A stretch of 64,000 nucleotides of DNA from Laccaria trichodermophora (GCA_018417955.1 JACTVC010000001.1:4216001-4280000); one strand, 5' to 3'. Positions 44,357-54,589 are shown, numbered from the stretch's first letter. The notes: generated from the sequence alone by a model not told the origin. Numbers and translations are program-made.

Positions 44357-46564
44357 ATGGTTAGTATGCTTCTAGAATTTGTTTGGACTATTCTAGCCTG
44401 GACTTGGTCTATTCTGACTTCTAGCTTGGGATTTTGCATGATTATTCTGCTAAATCTGCCAACTGTTGTTGCATCTTCAGAAAATCAGCCTTTTCCTGAT
44501 ATTACATTTAAAGTCTTCAATGACTTCATATCCCAACACTTTAGTTCTCGTGTATCTTTGGCAACAGTTCTTTTAGTGCTTTTTAGCTTAACAGAAAACC
44601 CAGATCTTCTTAATTTGCATAGCCGCCAGAAAACATCTCTGCTTCGAGGAGAAAACAAGCAAAGCACTTCTGGCTGGATTAAAGCACTATCCCGAGCTCT
44701 AACAGAGCAATTGGGCAAAGACACCAAAACACTTTTCAAACACAACACTCTGCCAAAAGATTGGAATGTTGATACTGTGACAGATCCTATTGCATCAAAA
44801 TTGGATCTTATGGCTGAAGTTTTGGAGCTTGTTCCTGTTTATTCTAAATCATCAACAAGAGTGAAGCACAAACTGATGACAGTTTCACATCAGAAAATTG
44901 CAGCTATTCATGTCATCTGCCCATCCATCATGGAGTGTAATGAACCACATTGTAACCACTGGGCTTTACGACAGGATACCAGAACTCGAGATATTCCACA
45001 GGTTACTCTCATCAAAGGAACCACAATTTACAAGAAGGTTTATGTTCTATCTGGACTTTGCACTCATTGCAACACCAAGTACTATGCAGATCGTAAAGGC
45101 ATTGATCAGATATCAGCCAACAAAAAAGTGCAGTACTTGAACTCAGCAAAATACATGAAGATTGGCCAGTCAACATGGGTTGACCGCACCTTTGGAAATG
45201 CTGTGGTTAGTGGCATGTATAGCTTCCATGCATCTGCTTCTGCCTATACCGATTACTGGAATAATGCCTTTGGTGAAGTTAATTTGGATCATATGGCATC
45301 TTTATCTCGCAAACACATCTGGCAAACTTTCATTCAGGAGTCCACTAGGGTTATTGCTGCTAATCAGAATCACAATTTAACTCTTAGTGAGTCTTCACCA
45401 ATCGGTGCTGTAACACGTGCAGCTTTCAGTCTGTTGGGACAACAAGGAGTCATTAGTGCATCTCAAGGACATGCATGTTCTGAATGTACCCATCCTTTCA
45501 GATCATCTAATGATCCTAATGACATGGATGTTGGGCAAGGATTTATCACAATGCATGTTGTTGATGGGATTGTTATAGGTCCAACTCACTGTGCATATCA
45601 GAATTGTGAAAATGAACTTCTCAATGCAAGAGGTGGGGCATTTTGTGCTATTCATGAACATGAGTATGGAAATCAGTGCCGGATTATTGGTTGCAACCAA
45701 GATAGAGTTCCTTTGACTATGGCTTGCCAACAACACCAACATGAATGGCAGAAGCATATTCAGAGTCGTAGCCCTAGCGCTTTAGCTGGTGTTCGTAGAA
45801 TGCTTTGGCGACCTGGAGAAAACCTACCTTGGCTTCCAAACCCAATCCAACATGGTCAGCATTCACATGATGGTCCACCTCTTGCAGATCGGATTGTAAA
45901 AAACTACTTTAGTCCAAATCGCTTTTACTGTGTTGAAACATTATGTGCACCATGTGGAACAGTTATTGGTTGGGCAAAGTTTGCTCGATCTGAATCTCCT
46001 ACCAACATTGTTGCTTTTCTCAACTCAATGTACTCCTCAGGAGTTCCTCGCCCTGCTTATATCTGCATTGATAAAGCTTGTGTTGTGCTCAGACATATTC
46101 AGGCCTCTGGACAACTTGAAGACTGGTTTGAGACATCTCGTTTTCTAGTGGATTCCTATCATTATACCACCCACAAGGCAACTGATGAACTTTGTCGTAC
46201 TTGGTGCAATCCTGCACCAACTGATGGATCAGCACCAAATCTTGTAATTCCTGCAGTTGATAAATTTGGAAATGACTGCTTTCAACGAGCATTCAACACA
46301 CAGGTATGTTTTTATTGATGCCATATAATAATCTTTGTTTAATTCAAGTGATAGGCTTGTGAACAGTTAAACTCATGGCTTGGTGGTTTCGAATCAATTT
46401 TAAAACGCATGACTCCAGCCAACTTTGATTGGTTTTTACATTCTATGCTGTTCTACCACTCAGTGTTTGTTCTCAAAAAACAGGATATAAAACAAAGAAG
46501 GGCAGAAAACAGAGTGGTTGATGAAGAGAGTGAAGATGATGATGGTGTTGAATTTGAGGACTAG
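44357..46564 (+). CDS. KDZ transposase with CxC5/CxC6-like cysteine clusters
   Basis: Two exons (44357-46303, 46355-46564) give a protein of about 720 residues. After a hydrophobic N-terminal stretch there is a first cysteine region (IMECNEPHCNHW, GLCTHCNTKYY), matching the CxC5 type. A second region follows (HCAYQNCENELLN, GGAFCAIHEHEYG, CRIIGCN, CQQHQHEW), matching the CxC6 type. The core has YICIDKACVV, FLVDSYHY and CEQLNSWLGGFESILKRM. The two Asp and the Glu are my candidates for the catalytic triad. The C-terminus is acidic. It starts 49 bp after the accessory gene on the same strand. No stop or frameshift is seen, unlike the transposase of element C. Confidence 0.88.
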
Positions 46565-46915
46565 GTATTTTGAGGTTATCTAATCAGTGTAAAATAGCTC
46601 CAGAAGAGAATATTATGTGACAAAAAAAATAGCAGTTGTCTTGCAACAAGTTGAAATCCATCCTGTTAGTAGAAACTCTGATCAGAACTGATCAGCACTG
46701 ATCAGAACTGATCGGTACTGGTCAGAACTGCTCAGCACTGATCAGCTATCCTGACACTGATCAGCGCTGATCAGTGCTGATCAGAAAAAAAACCATCAAG
46801 ATAGTTGCAATCCATCCTGATTTGTAGAAAATCTGATCAGAACTGATCAGCACTGATCAGAAATCCTAACGCTGATCAGCGCTGATCAGAACCTGTGGGG
46901 GAGAGAGAAGTACTG

Positions 46916-47416
46916 CTTCAAGGGTGGCGCCATCTAATTCCACTGTTCCTTCCCAACACCTTAAAGGGCTCACTATGTTGCCGTTTGCCATCCGTAAATG
47001 TTGTGTGGACCTGCCTAATGGTGACAGCCTGTGCCTGATATGGTTATAGGTGTCTGTGGACATGGCGTCCACCATCGCCCCTTCGTCGAATAGGCATACC
47101 CTCACTATTTCCCCTCCTGGCCCGTGTAGTTTTACTTGATGAATAAACGGTTTCGCCCCTCTTTCTTGTGGTTCGTTTGACTCAGTTTGGACTGTGTACA
47201 AGTCGACAACCTCTAATTCACTGTACTCCTCATGTACATTGCAAATGGTAAGCTGATCTGACAAGTCCACAGGTCAAGGTGATGAGTCCTCGTGCCCTAC
47301 CCGTATGCACATGAGGACTTGTGCTCCTTCATCTCTGCCTTGGGGTTGGGCCATCCAGTTGGCATCTAGTTTCCAGACGGCCCTTGCCCATTTCCCTGGT
47401 TCTGCTCTGCGAGGTA
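46916..47416 (-). pseudogene. Gypsy 2 protease N-terminal part
   Basis: The minus-strand frame starts in the -1 frame relative to gag with EPGKWARAVWKLDANW. It meets TGA at 47274-47276 and continues to the active site LFDEGAMVDAM (Asp-Glu-Gly) and HLRMANGN. It ends at the element I junction with DGATLE. The homologous part of Gypsy 1 is at 32383-33087. Confidence 0.75.
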
Positions 47417-48202
47417 TCATGCGATGACTGCTGCATCATAATCCTCCCTTGACACGAGAACATCGTCTTCCCCCACGAAGTTGACATTGGGGTTAGCGTT
47501 CCTGGAAGCCACGTTCACCCCTGCCCTGATTGAGTTGGCCTTCTGGCGCCATATCCTCTCTACCTCCAGTATCCTCATGTTCGTCATGCACGCCACTGAT
47601 GTATGTCCCTCGTTTCCGCATCTGAAACACTCCTCGCTTGCCACTGGGCTCGTACCTGGTGTAAGTGGGTATGGTCTAGTCTCATAGACAGCTCTCCTGT
47701 AGTTGTTTCGATTCCAGTCCGCAATTTCTGTATTGTAAGCTGCCCACCCGGTTACTGTGTTCGGGTGTGGAGGTGGGATACGCCTTATGATGGCGAGCTT
47801 CTCTGCATCCATACGCTGTGGTCCCCTCGGTTGCTGCTGTGGTCCCTGGCTGTTGGTAGTGACTGGCTGGAAGCATGGTTGAGTGATGGGTCCCACTGAG
47901 AAGTTGCGAAAGGCCTGGCCTAACGCTGAGCTTGGGGACTGTGGTGGCTGTCGCTGCCATTGTTGTCGTATGCGCTGTAACTCCCCTTCTATCCTGGTTT
48001 GCTTATCCTGATGTTCCTTCTCCTCCTCTATGTCCACCTGTCTGACAGCGCGAACTGCCGTGCAGAATGTCGCCCAAGTGTCATGTGCGCTGCTCACAAG
48101 GGCCTTCAGCGTGGGGGGTAGCTGTCATCTGCAGCCAACAACCAGCAGGTTGTTGTTGTTGGGGATTGCCTTCACTAGTTTCTCCACCTTGTTCGCCCAT
48201 GG
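47417..48202 (-). pseudogene. Gypsy 2 gag, 5' end missing
   Basis: The minus-strand frame begins at the hairpin F boundary, has a TGA at 48125-48127, and continues with AHDTWATFCTAVRAV, which resembles YPSWTEFCTAIKAV of Gypsy 1. A Gln-rich region and a CCHC zinc knuckle (CFRCGNEGHTSVAC) follow. The capsid N-terminus and the 5' LTR are not present on the other side of F, so this end was lost. Confidence 0.75.
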
Positions 48203-51200
48203 ACTGGTGGCTACCACTTTTATCATAATACCAAGGCATATGCCTAGAGCTAAATATCTATATCTCAAGCATAATTATGAAAGGCCTTTCATTTGACTTG
48301 CCTATGTCTCTCATTCATTTAAATGCTGGGCTTCACTCATAAGTTGTAGGAGAATTGCCCTTGTGAATTTCATAAAGGTGGCTGGCAATTTTATTGCAGA
48401 TTTTCATACTTATCTCTCAGTATTTCATTCTGAATTTCATATTTATCCCCACTGCTTTCATTGCGACTTTTCATTACTCAGCTCTCAATATTTCATTCTG
48501 AATTGCATATTTATTCCCACTACTTTCATTGCGACTTTTCATTATTCAGCTGACAGAATTTCATTCTGAATTTCATATTTATCCCCACTGCTTTCATTGC
48601 GACTTTTCATTATTCAGCTCTCAATATTTCATTCTGAATTTCATATTTATCCCCACTGTTTTCATTGTGACTTTTCATTATTCAGCTCTCAGTATTTCAT
48701 TCTGAATTTCACATTTATTCCCATTGCTTTCATTGCGACTTTTCATTATTCAGCTGACAGAATTTCATTCTGAATTTCATTCTGAATTTCATATTTATCC
48801 CCCTGCTTTCATTGTGACTTTTTATTATTCAGCTCTCAATATTTCATTCTGAATTTCATACTTATCCCCACTGCTTTCATTTCGACTTTCATTCCAACTT
48901 TTCATTATTCAGCTCTCAGTATTTCATTCTGAATTTCATATTTATTCCCACTGCTTTCATTGCGACTTTTCATTATTCAGCTCTCAGTATTCCATTCTGA
49001 ATTTCATATTTACCCCCACTGCTTTCATTACGACTTTTCATTATTCAGCTCTCAGTATTTCATTCTGAATTTCATATTTATCCCCACTGTTTTCATTGCA
49101 ACTTTTCATATTTACCCCCAATATTTTCATTGGGATTTTTCAGATGTATCCCACATGTCAGGGTCCATGCAATGGGCTTCCATGGAAGTGGTCACATGAC
49201 CAGTTACCAAAAATGGTCAAAAAACAAAAGTTGTAGCCCTACAGTGTAGCTTCCCAAATCTGTTTGAATTGTATTCTGAAGTGCTCCCATTGTGGAGATA
49301 TGAGGTAAAGGAATGTCAAAAGTGTCGCGTTTTTTTTTGTATTTTGTGTTTTTCTCTATGAAAACAAAACCAAATAACATGATTTCAGTATATTTAGAAA
49401 GCTAAAAGAAAGGGCTACAATTATTGTATCATGGGAAAAATGACCAAAAAAGGAAGGTGCATGCCCTACCATAACAATCAGATAGATGACAACAAAAAAG
49501 TCAGACTTATACTACACAGTTTACTGATGCACTATAAAAGACTACAAAAGTTGCACTTAGACTACAAAGTTAGGGTTAGGGCCAAAAGGTTATGTTGACT
49601 ACAAAGTTTGTAGTGTTGAGCCTTGTCATTAGAAAAGTTTGTAGTGTCCGCTTTTTGAGACTACAAAAGTTTGTAGTGTGCGCTTTTTCATTAGAAAAGT
49701 TTGTAGTGTCTGCTTTTTAAGACTACAAAAGTTTGTAGTGTGCGCTTTTTTATTATAAAAGTTTGTAGTGTCCGCTTTTTAAGACTACAAAAGTTTGTAG
49801 TGTGCGCTTTTTCATTATAAAAGTTTGTAGTGTCTGCTTTTTGAGACTACAAAAGTTTGTAGTGTGCACTTTTTTATCAGAAGAGTTTGTAGTGTCCTCC
49901 TTTTCATTTAAAAAATTTTGTAGTTGACATGTAGTTTAGGGTGTCTTTGGCCCTATCTATGTTATGGGATGAGGTTGAAGGATTGCCAGTGCTGCAGCAT
50001 TAGTATTTGACATCATGCACTGTGGCTGAAGGATTGACATGATATCATGAGTTTTTGACATGATGCCCAAGTGGGCTTTTACACTGTCTGCTTTCACATT
50101 GATAGCTACTGGCCTGTCCCAAACATAGTCAACTTTGATACAGCTCTTTGAGAGCTGTAGGATGATGGGCTGATTCATCCTTTGAGGTGTTCTAGGTCAT
50201 GTTCTAAGTTGACCATGTATTGAGTAGATATCAACATAAATAGCCTTCTCTAGCTTCAAAGCCAACTTGGGCAAGATGTGATATATAATGGGCTGATTCA
50301 TCCTTTGAGGTGTCTTTAAGTCAGGTCATGTTGCAAGCTGACCACGTCTTGGGTAGATATCAACATGAATAGCCTTCTCTAGCTTGAAAGACACCTTGAG
50401 CATGATGTCAGAAACTGATGATATATACAGTGATGTCAATCGTTCAGCCATATTTCCATATGAACTCACAATTATGTTTTCAGATAGCACAGCAGGTATC
50501 AATGGCCTTTCCTACTGTGAAAGACAACTTGTGCATGATGTCAAATACCAATGCTGCACCACTGGCAATCCTTCAACCTCATCCCATGACATAGATAGGG
50601 CCAAAGACACCATAAACTACATGTCAACTTCAAACTTTTTTAAATGAAAAGGCAGACACTACAAACTCTTCTAATGAAAAAGCGCACACTACAAACTTTT
50701 GTAGTCTTAAAAAGTGGACACTACAAACTTTTCTAATGAAAAAGCGCACAGTACAAACTTTTCTAATGAAAAAGCGCACACTACAAACTTTTGTAGTCTC
50801 AAAAAGCGGACACTACAAACTTTTCTAATGACAAGGCTCAACACTACAAACTTTGTAGTCAACATAACCTTTTGGCCCTAACCCTAACTTTGTAGTCTAA
50901 GTGCAACTTTTGTAGTCTTTTATAGTGCATCAGTAAACTGTGTAGTATAAGTCTGACTTTTTTGTTGTCATCTATCTGATTGTTATGGTAGGGCATGCAC
51001 CTTCCTTTTTTGGTCATTTTTCCCATGATACAATAATTGTAGCCCTTTCTTTTAGCTTTCTAAATATACTGAAATCATGTTATTTGGTTTTGTTTTCATA
51101 GAGAAAAACACAAAATACAAAAAAAAACGCAACACTTTTGACATTCCTTTACCTCATATCTCCACAATGGGAGCACTTCAGAATACAATTCAAACAGATT

Positions 51201-52187
51201 TGGGAAGCTACACTGTAGGGCTACAACTTTTGTTTTTTGACCATTTTTGGTAACTGGTCATGTGACCACTTCCATGGAAGCCCATTGCATGGACCCTGAC
51301 ATGTGGGATACATCTGAAAAATCCCAATGAAAATATTGGGGGTAAATATGAAAAGTTGCAATGAAAACAGTGGGGATAAATATGAAATTCAGAATGAAAT
51401 ACTGAGAGCTGAATAATGAAAAGTCGTAATGAAAGCAGTGGGGGTAAATATGAAATTCAGAATGGAATACTGAGAGCTGAATAATGAAAAGTCGCAATGA
51501 AAGCAGTGGGAATAAATATGAAATTCAGAATGAAATACTGAGAGCTGAATAATGAAAAGTTGGAATGAAAGTCGAAATGAAAGCAGTGGGGATAAGTATG
51601 AAATTCAGAATGAAATATTGAGAGCTGAATAATAAAAAGTCACAATGAAGGCAGGGGGATAAATATGAAATTCAGAATGAAATTCAGAATGAAATTCTGT
51701 CAGCTGAATAATGAAAAGTCGCAATGAAAGCAATGGGAATAAATATGAAATTCAGAATGAAATACTGAGAGCTGAATAATGAAAAGTCACAATGAAAACA
51801 GTGGGGATAAATATGAAATTCAGAATGAAATATTGAGAGCTGAATAATGAAAAGTCGCAATGAAAGTAGTGGGAATAAATATGCAATTCAGAATGAAATT
51901 CTGTCAGCTGAATAATGAAAAGTCGCAATGAAAGCAGTGGGGATAAATATGAAATTCAGAATGAAATACTGAGAGATAAGTATGAAAATCTGCAATAAAA
52001 TTGCCAGCCACCTTTATGAAATTCACAAGGGCAATTCTCCTACAACTTATGAGTGAAGCCCAGCATTTAAATGAATGAGAGACATAGGCAAGTCAAATGA
52101 AAGGCCTTTCATAATTATGCTTGAGATATAGATATTTAGCTCTAGGCATATGCCTTGGTATTATGATAAAAGTGGTAGCCACCAGTC
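48203..52187. mobile_element. Hairpin (foldback) element F, 4 kb, no TSD
   Basis: Both ends read (GA)CTGGTGGCTACCACTTTTA as inverted repeats, followed by mirror-image arms around a centre near 50200. Flanks are unrelated (CGCCCATG left, TCAGAATT right), so no TSD is present. Each arm has a terminal unique part, a 68-bp ATGAAA/TTTCAT array, a block shared with element E and the TTTGTAGTG array. No credible protein. The left flank is Gypsy 2 gag and the right flank is a KDZ C accessory ORF, which suggests a deletion or recombination at this element. Confidence 0.8.
48370..49140. repeat. About 68-bp tandem repeats in the left arm of F
   Basis: About eleven copies of TTTCATTCTGAATTTCATAT, TTATCCCCACTG, TTTCATTGCGACTTTTCATT, ATTCAGCTCTCAGTA. 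Mirror copies are at 51330-51985. Low-complexity ORFs across it are not genes. Confidence 0.88.
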
Positions 52188-52602
52188 TCAGAATTTACTG
52201 ACTACTATGCGTCCTGAGGAGGTCGCATCATGGATCAAAAGCAAGAAGAAGACTTTGCCACCTGAGGTCAATGTCGATACTTATGGGTCTTCGTTCATGG
52301 CATGGTGGATCACCCTCCAACCTGTTTGGAGGGTTGCCGATGATGGCTCATTCAACTACATGGCCCCTAGCCATGAAGATTGGTGTGTCCTTCAGAAGGG
52401 TGGATCGGCAGGCCTGTACACAGTTGTGGTTGCCCTGTTGTGGTGGGTAAGAGTGTTAACTCTGGAGAGTTCATCGTTCCGTGCTTGGACAGCAGTACAT
52501 GGTGTCTACTGGGTCATTGACCAGATGTCCAAGAAGCTTGCCCCAACTGGGAAAAAACGCGCACCTGAGGGTTCTGTCTTGTCTGGAAAGTCCAAAAGGT
52601 AA
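52188..52602 (+). CDS. Partial accessory ORF of KDZ element C, function unknown
   Basis: Open from the hairpin F boundary (SQNLLTTMRPEEVASWIK) to the stop after SVLSGKSKR. The twelve residues before SQN come from F and are not native, so the 5' part of the gene is lost. Visible motifs are WWITLQPVWR, LQKGGSAGLYTVVVALLWW and AVHGVYWVIDQM, which look like a compact Trp-rich domain. I believe similar proteins recur beside KDZ-type elements in mushroom genomes, but I cannot confirm this here. It lies inside element C, with the C right end 750 bp downstream. Confidence 0.55.
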
Positions 52603-52799
52603 CGTTTGATGCCTTAATTGGAGCACAGACCATGTATTCATCTACCTACAGAAGTTGTCTTCGCTAGTGTAGCCCATTCCTTCACTAATATGAGTACCAT
52701 ATAGTAGCTTAGTAGTCATTTAGCTGCTGTCCGCATCGATGCTGGTCGTCATTCTTTTTGATGCACTGTTTTTTGCTGTGCAGATTCCCATGTGCCAAA

Positions 52800-53260
52800 A
52801 TAAGAATAGAGCAGTGAAATTCACAATGAAATCAACAGCTATAAGAATGAAAGATCTATTGAAAGTAGCACGGAATAGCTATGAAATCCCAATGAAATGT
52901 CCCATAGAATGACAATGAAAAATCCATTGAAAGTATCAGGAAATGAATATGAAAAATCTGAAAACCACCAGGAATAAATATGAAATTCCCAATGAAATCC
53001 CACATGATATAAGTATGAAAAATCCATCGAAACAAGCCAGGGTATCTAATGAAATATCACAATGAAATCCCAACAGGTATAAGAATGAAAAATCCATTGA
53101 AACAAGCCAGGGTATCTAATGAAAAATCTCATTGAAATTCATCAGGATATGTATTGAGATTGGTCAATGAAATAGGCAGGCATTAAAATGAAATGATACA
53201 CAGCCTTACTGATATTTATGAAAGAAATACAGGGCATTTTAATGAATGCAAGATATGTGA
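52800..53260. repeat. Right subterminal ATGAAA-rich repeats of KDZ element C
   Basis: Degenerate copies of AATGAAATCCCA / AAGAATGAAAAATCCATTGAAA, the inverted counterpart of the array at 400-1060. Confidence 0.7.
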
Positions 53261-53363
53261 CCCTAATGAAACCTTTCATTGAAGGGTGTGGCATTATACA
53301 CAATGGCTTATGTGGCAATGGCTTAGGTTTATCAAAAGGAGTGGTTACCACTAGTGGAAACCA

Positions 53364-53596
53364 ATGTTAGACATCTTGTAGATTTTAGGATATTGTTGGT
53401 CAACGGTAATTCAAGTAATGTCAAAAAAATGCCCAAATATGGCAGGAATTAATGAATATCTTATATCACAGTGCTTGATGACCTCTATTGGAGCTGTATT
53501 CCTCCTGGTACATTCTGTAGTTACTATATTATGCTGCAAAGTACTCAACTTAATGATTGAAGGCCCTCTGTGCAAGGTGTCCTTTTTTTTTTTCAT
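53364..53596 (-). pseudogene. Broken ORF flanking the KDZ element (upstream half)
   Basis: Minus-strand frame with RRNTAPIEVIKHCDIRYSLI, then AIFGHFFDIT, a TGA at 53411-53413, and in the same frame ITVDQQYPKIYKMSNIGF. The frame continues into the piece at 128-273 once element C and one TSD copy are removed. I do not recognise it. It may be a host gene or an older element. The internal TGA indicates it was already decaying or has decayed since. Confidence 0.35.
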
Positions 53597-53963
53597 AGCC
53601 TGTGGCTGGACTAACTAACCAGACCCCAATACAGGATTCCTGGGCCAGCACCCCCTTGGTAACCTGTGACTGTGTCATGGAATGGTGTTGACACTGTTTC
53701 AACTGAAAAATACAGTCCTCAAAAAGTTGGCAAGATAGCAAGTTTTTAAGTACTAAATTGTGTAGTGTAAATACTTCATCAGATTCTGTACAATTCAGTT
53801 TTTGAGAAGTCGATGTGTGAGTGTGTGAGGGATGTGATTCAGTCAATAAAAATGTTTGTGTCATTGACCAGTTGATGACTGTATACAAGATATATCATAG
53901 ACAAACATCATGCTCTGGTAACCCTCTGGTCATGTTACTATCATGACCCTAGTGTTGCAAACT
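53597..53963. other. No credible gene
   Basis: AT-rich sequence with a T-run near 53585. ORFs are short and lack recognisable motifs. Nothing else seen. Confidence 0.5.
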
Positions 53964-54457
53964 CACCTAGTGTTGCAAATCACCGTCTCACACCTCAAAA
54001 AACAGGACTGAGCCTCTGAAAATATTTGAGAGAACGTAAACCAATATGCTTAACATGACTCTATTTTTTATTTGAGGAAAATCCCTCAGGAAAGAAGCTT
54101 AGGAGGGAAGTTATAGTGAAATTCAGTGGTTTGACAGCATGTTGCCCACCTAGGATAATCAAAACTGGGCAAAGAGTCATAAAACTTTGTTCTAACAGAG
54201 ATACATACTTATGCTAAATACTGAAGATAAATTTGAGCCTATCTGTTGAGTAGCTCTATGAAAAGGATGTTCGAATGGGCGAGTGTGACAATTCACGATG
54301 ACCCAAAGCTGCCCATTCAAACTCTGATGAAGGGTGGGTGTGCTGACATCAAAACATGAACAGAGCAGAGATTGTAATCTCACCTCATTGTTTCTGATTT
54401 GGCCTGATCTAACATGACTACACTGTGACAAAATTTGCAACACTAGGTGATTTTCTC
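53964..54457. mobile_element. Putative MITE with CACCTAGTGTTGCAAAT ends
   Basis: TCACCTAGTGTTGCAAATCA at the left is repeated inverted at the right (AAATTTGCAACACTAGGTGA). A TA dinucleotide lies within each end, so the termini could be GTGTTGCAAA with TA as the TSD, as in Tc1/mariner-type elements. Additional half-copies occur at 53947 and 54585. No coding sequence. Confidence 0.5.
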
Positions 54458-54589
54458 TTTTGCTTTGGCACCTACCTCACCCGCCTCAGAAAAACATGTT
54501 ATGAAAGCCTAGAACTAAGGCCTTCCAATGGTTAAAGAATTTTAAAAAATTGGTTTAGTTCTGGAGGCACTATATTGGTTTGATTGGAA

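Larger units (their letters stand above)
40558..46915 (+). mobile_element. KDZ transposon I with CxC5/CxC6-type transposase, apparently intact
   Basis: Flanked by perfect 9-bp CTTCAAGGG (40549-40557 and 46916-46924). Ends read GAGGTCTTGTCTCTCCCCCA and, reverse complemented, CAGTACTTCTCTCTCCCCCA, then GATCAGCGCTGATCAG palindromes. It carries a spliced accessory gene (41489-44307) and a spliced transposase (44357-46564), both open. It disrupted the protease of Gypsy 2, which rejoins as ATLEGSFEV. With open genes and a perfect TSD it may still be active. Confidence 0.88.
6595..48202 (-). mobile_element. Ty3/Gypsy element 2, host of three nested insertions
   Basis: Minus-strand Gypsy element. 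The order gag, protease, RT, RNase H, integrase is spread over 48202-46916, 40557-39630, 35751-34844 and 9034-6666, with elements I, H and Gypsy 1 in the three gaps. Each junction rejoins in frame once the insert and one TSD copy are removed. At the low-coordinate end a polypurine stretch (about 6595-6608) follows the integrase stop, but no full 3' LTR is seen. At the high end the gag start and 5' LTR are missing where hairpin F begins. The copy carries several TGA stops. Confidence 0.8.
282..53355 (-). mobile_element. KDZ-superfamily DNA transposon C, expanded to 53 kb by nested insertions
   Basis: The left end reads GGCTGGTGGTAACCAC and the right end, reverse complemented, reads ACTAGTGGTAACCAC. 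Similarity continues for more than 100 bp inward on both sides, so these are the two terminal inverted repeats of one element. They are flanked by TGAAACCA (274-281) and GGAAACCA (53356-53363), a 7-of-8 match taken as the target-site duplication. Without the inserts the native element would be about 5.8 kb: a minus-strand transposase (1115-6545) and a plus-strand accessory ORF (52188-52602), between ATGAAA-rich subterminal repeats. The element is inactive because its transposase is disrupted. Confidence 0.75.

Noticed and set aside
49566..49582. GTTAGGGTTAGGG resembling telomere repeats
   Set aside because: Only two units, inside hairpin element F and mirrored at 50875-50890; not a telomere.
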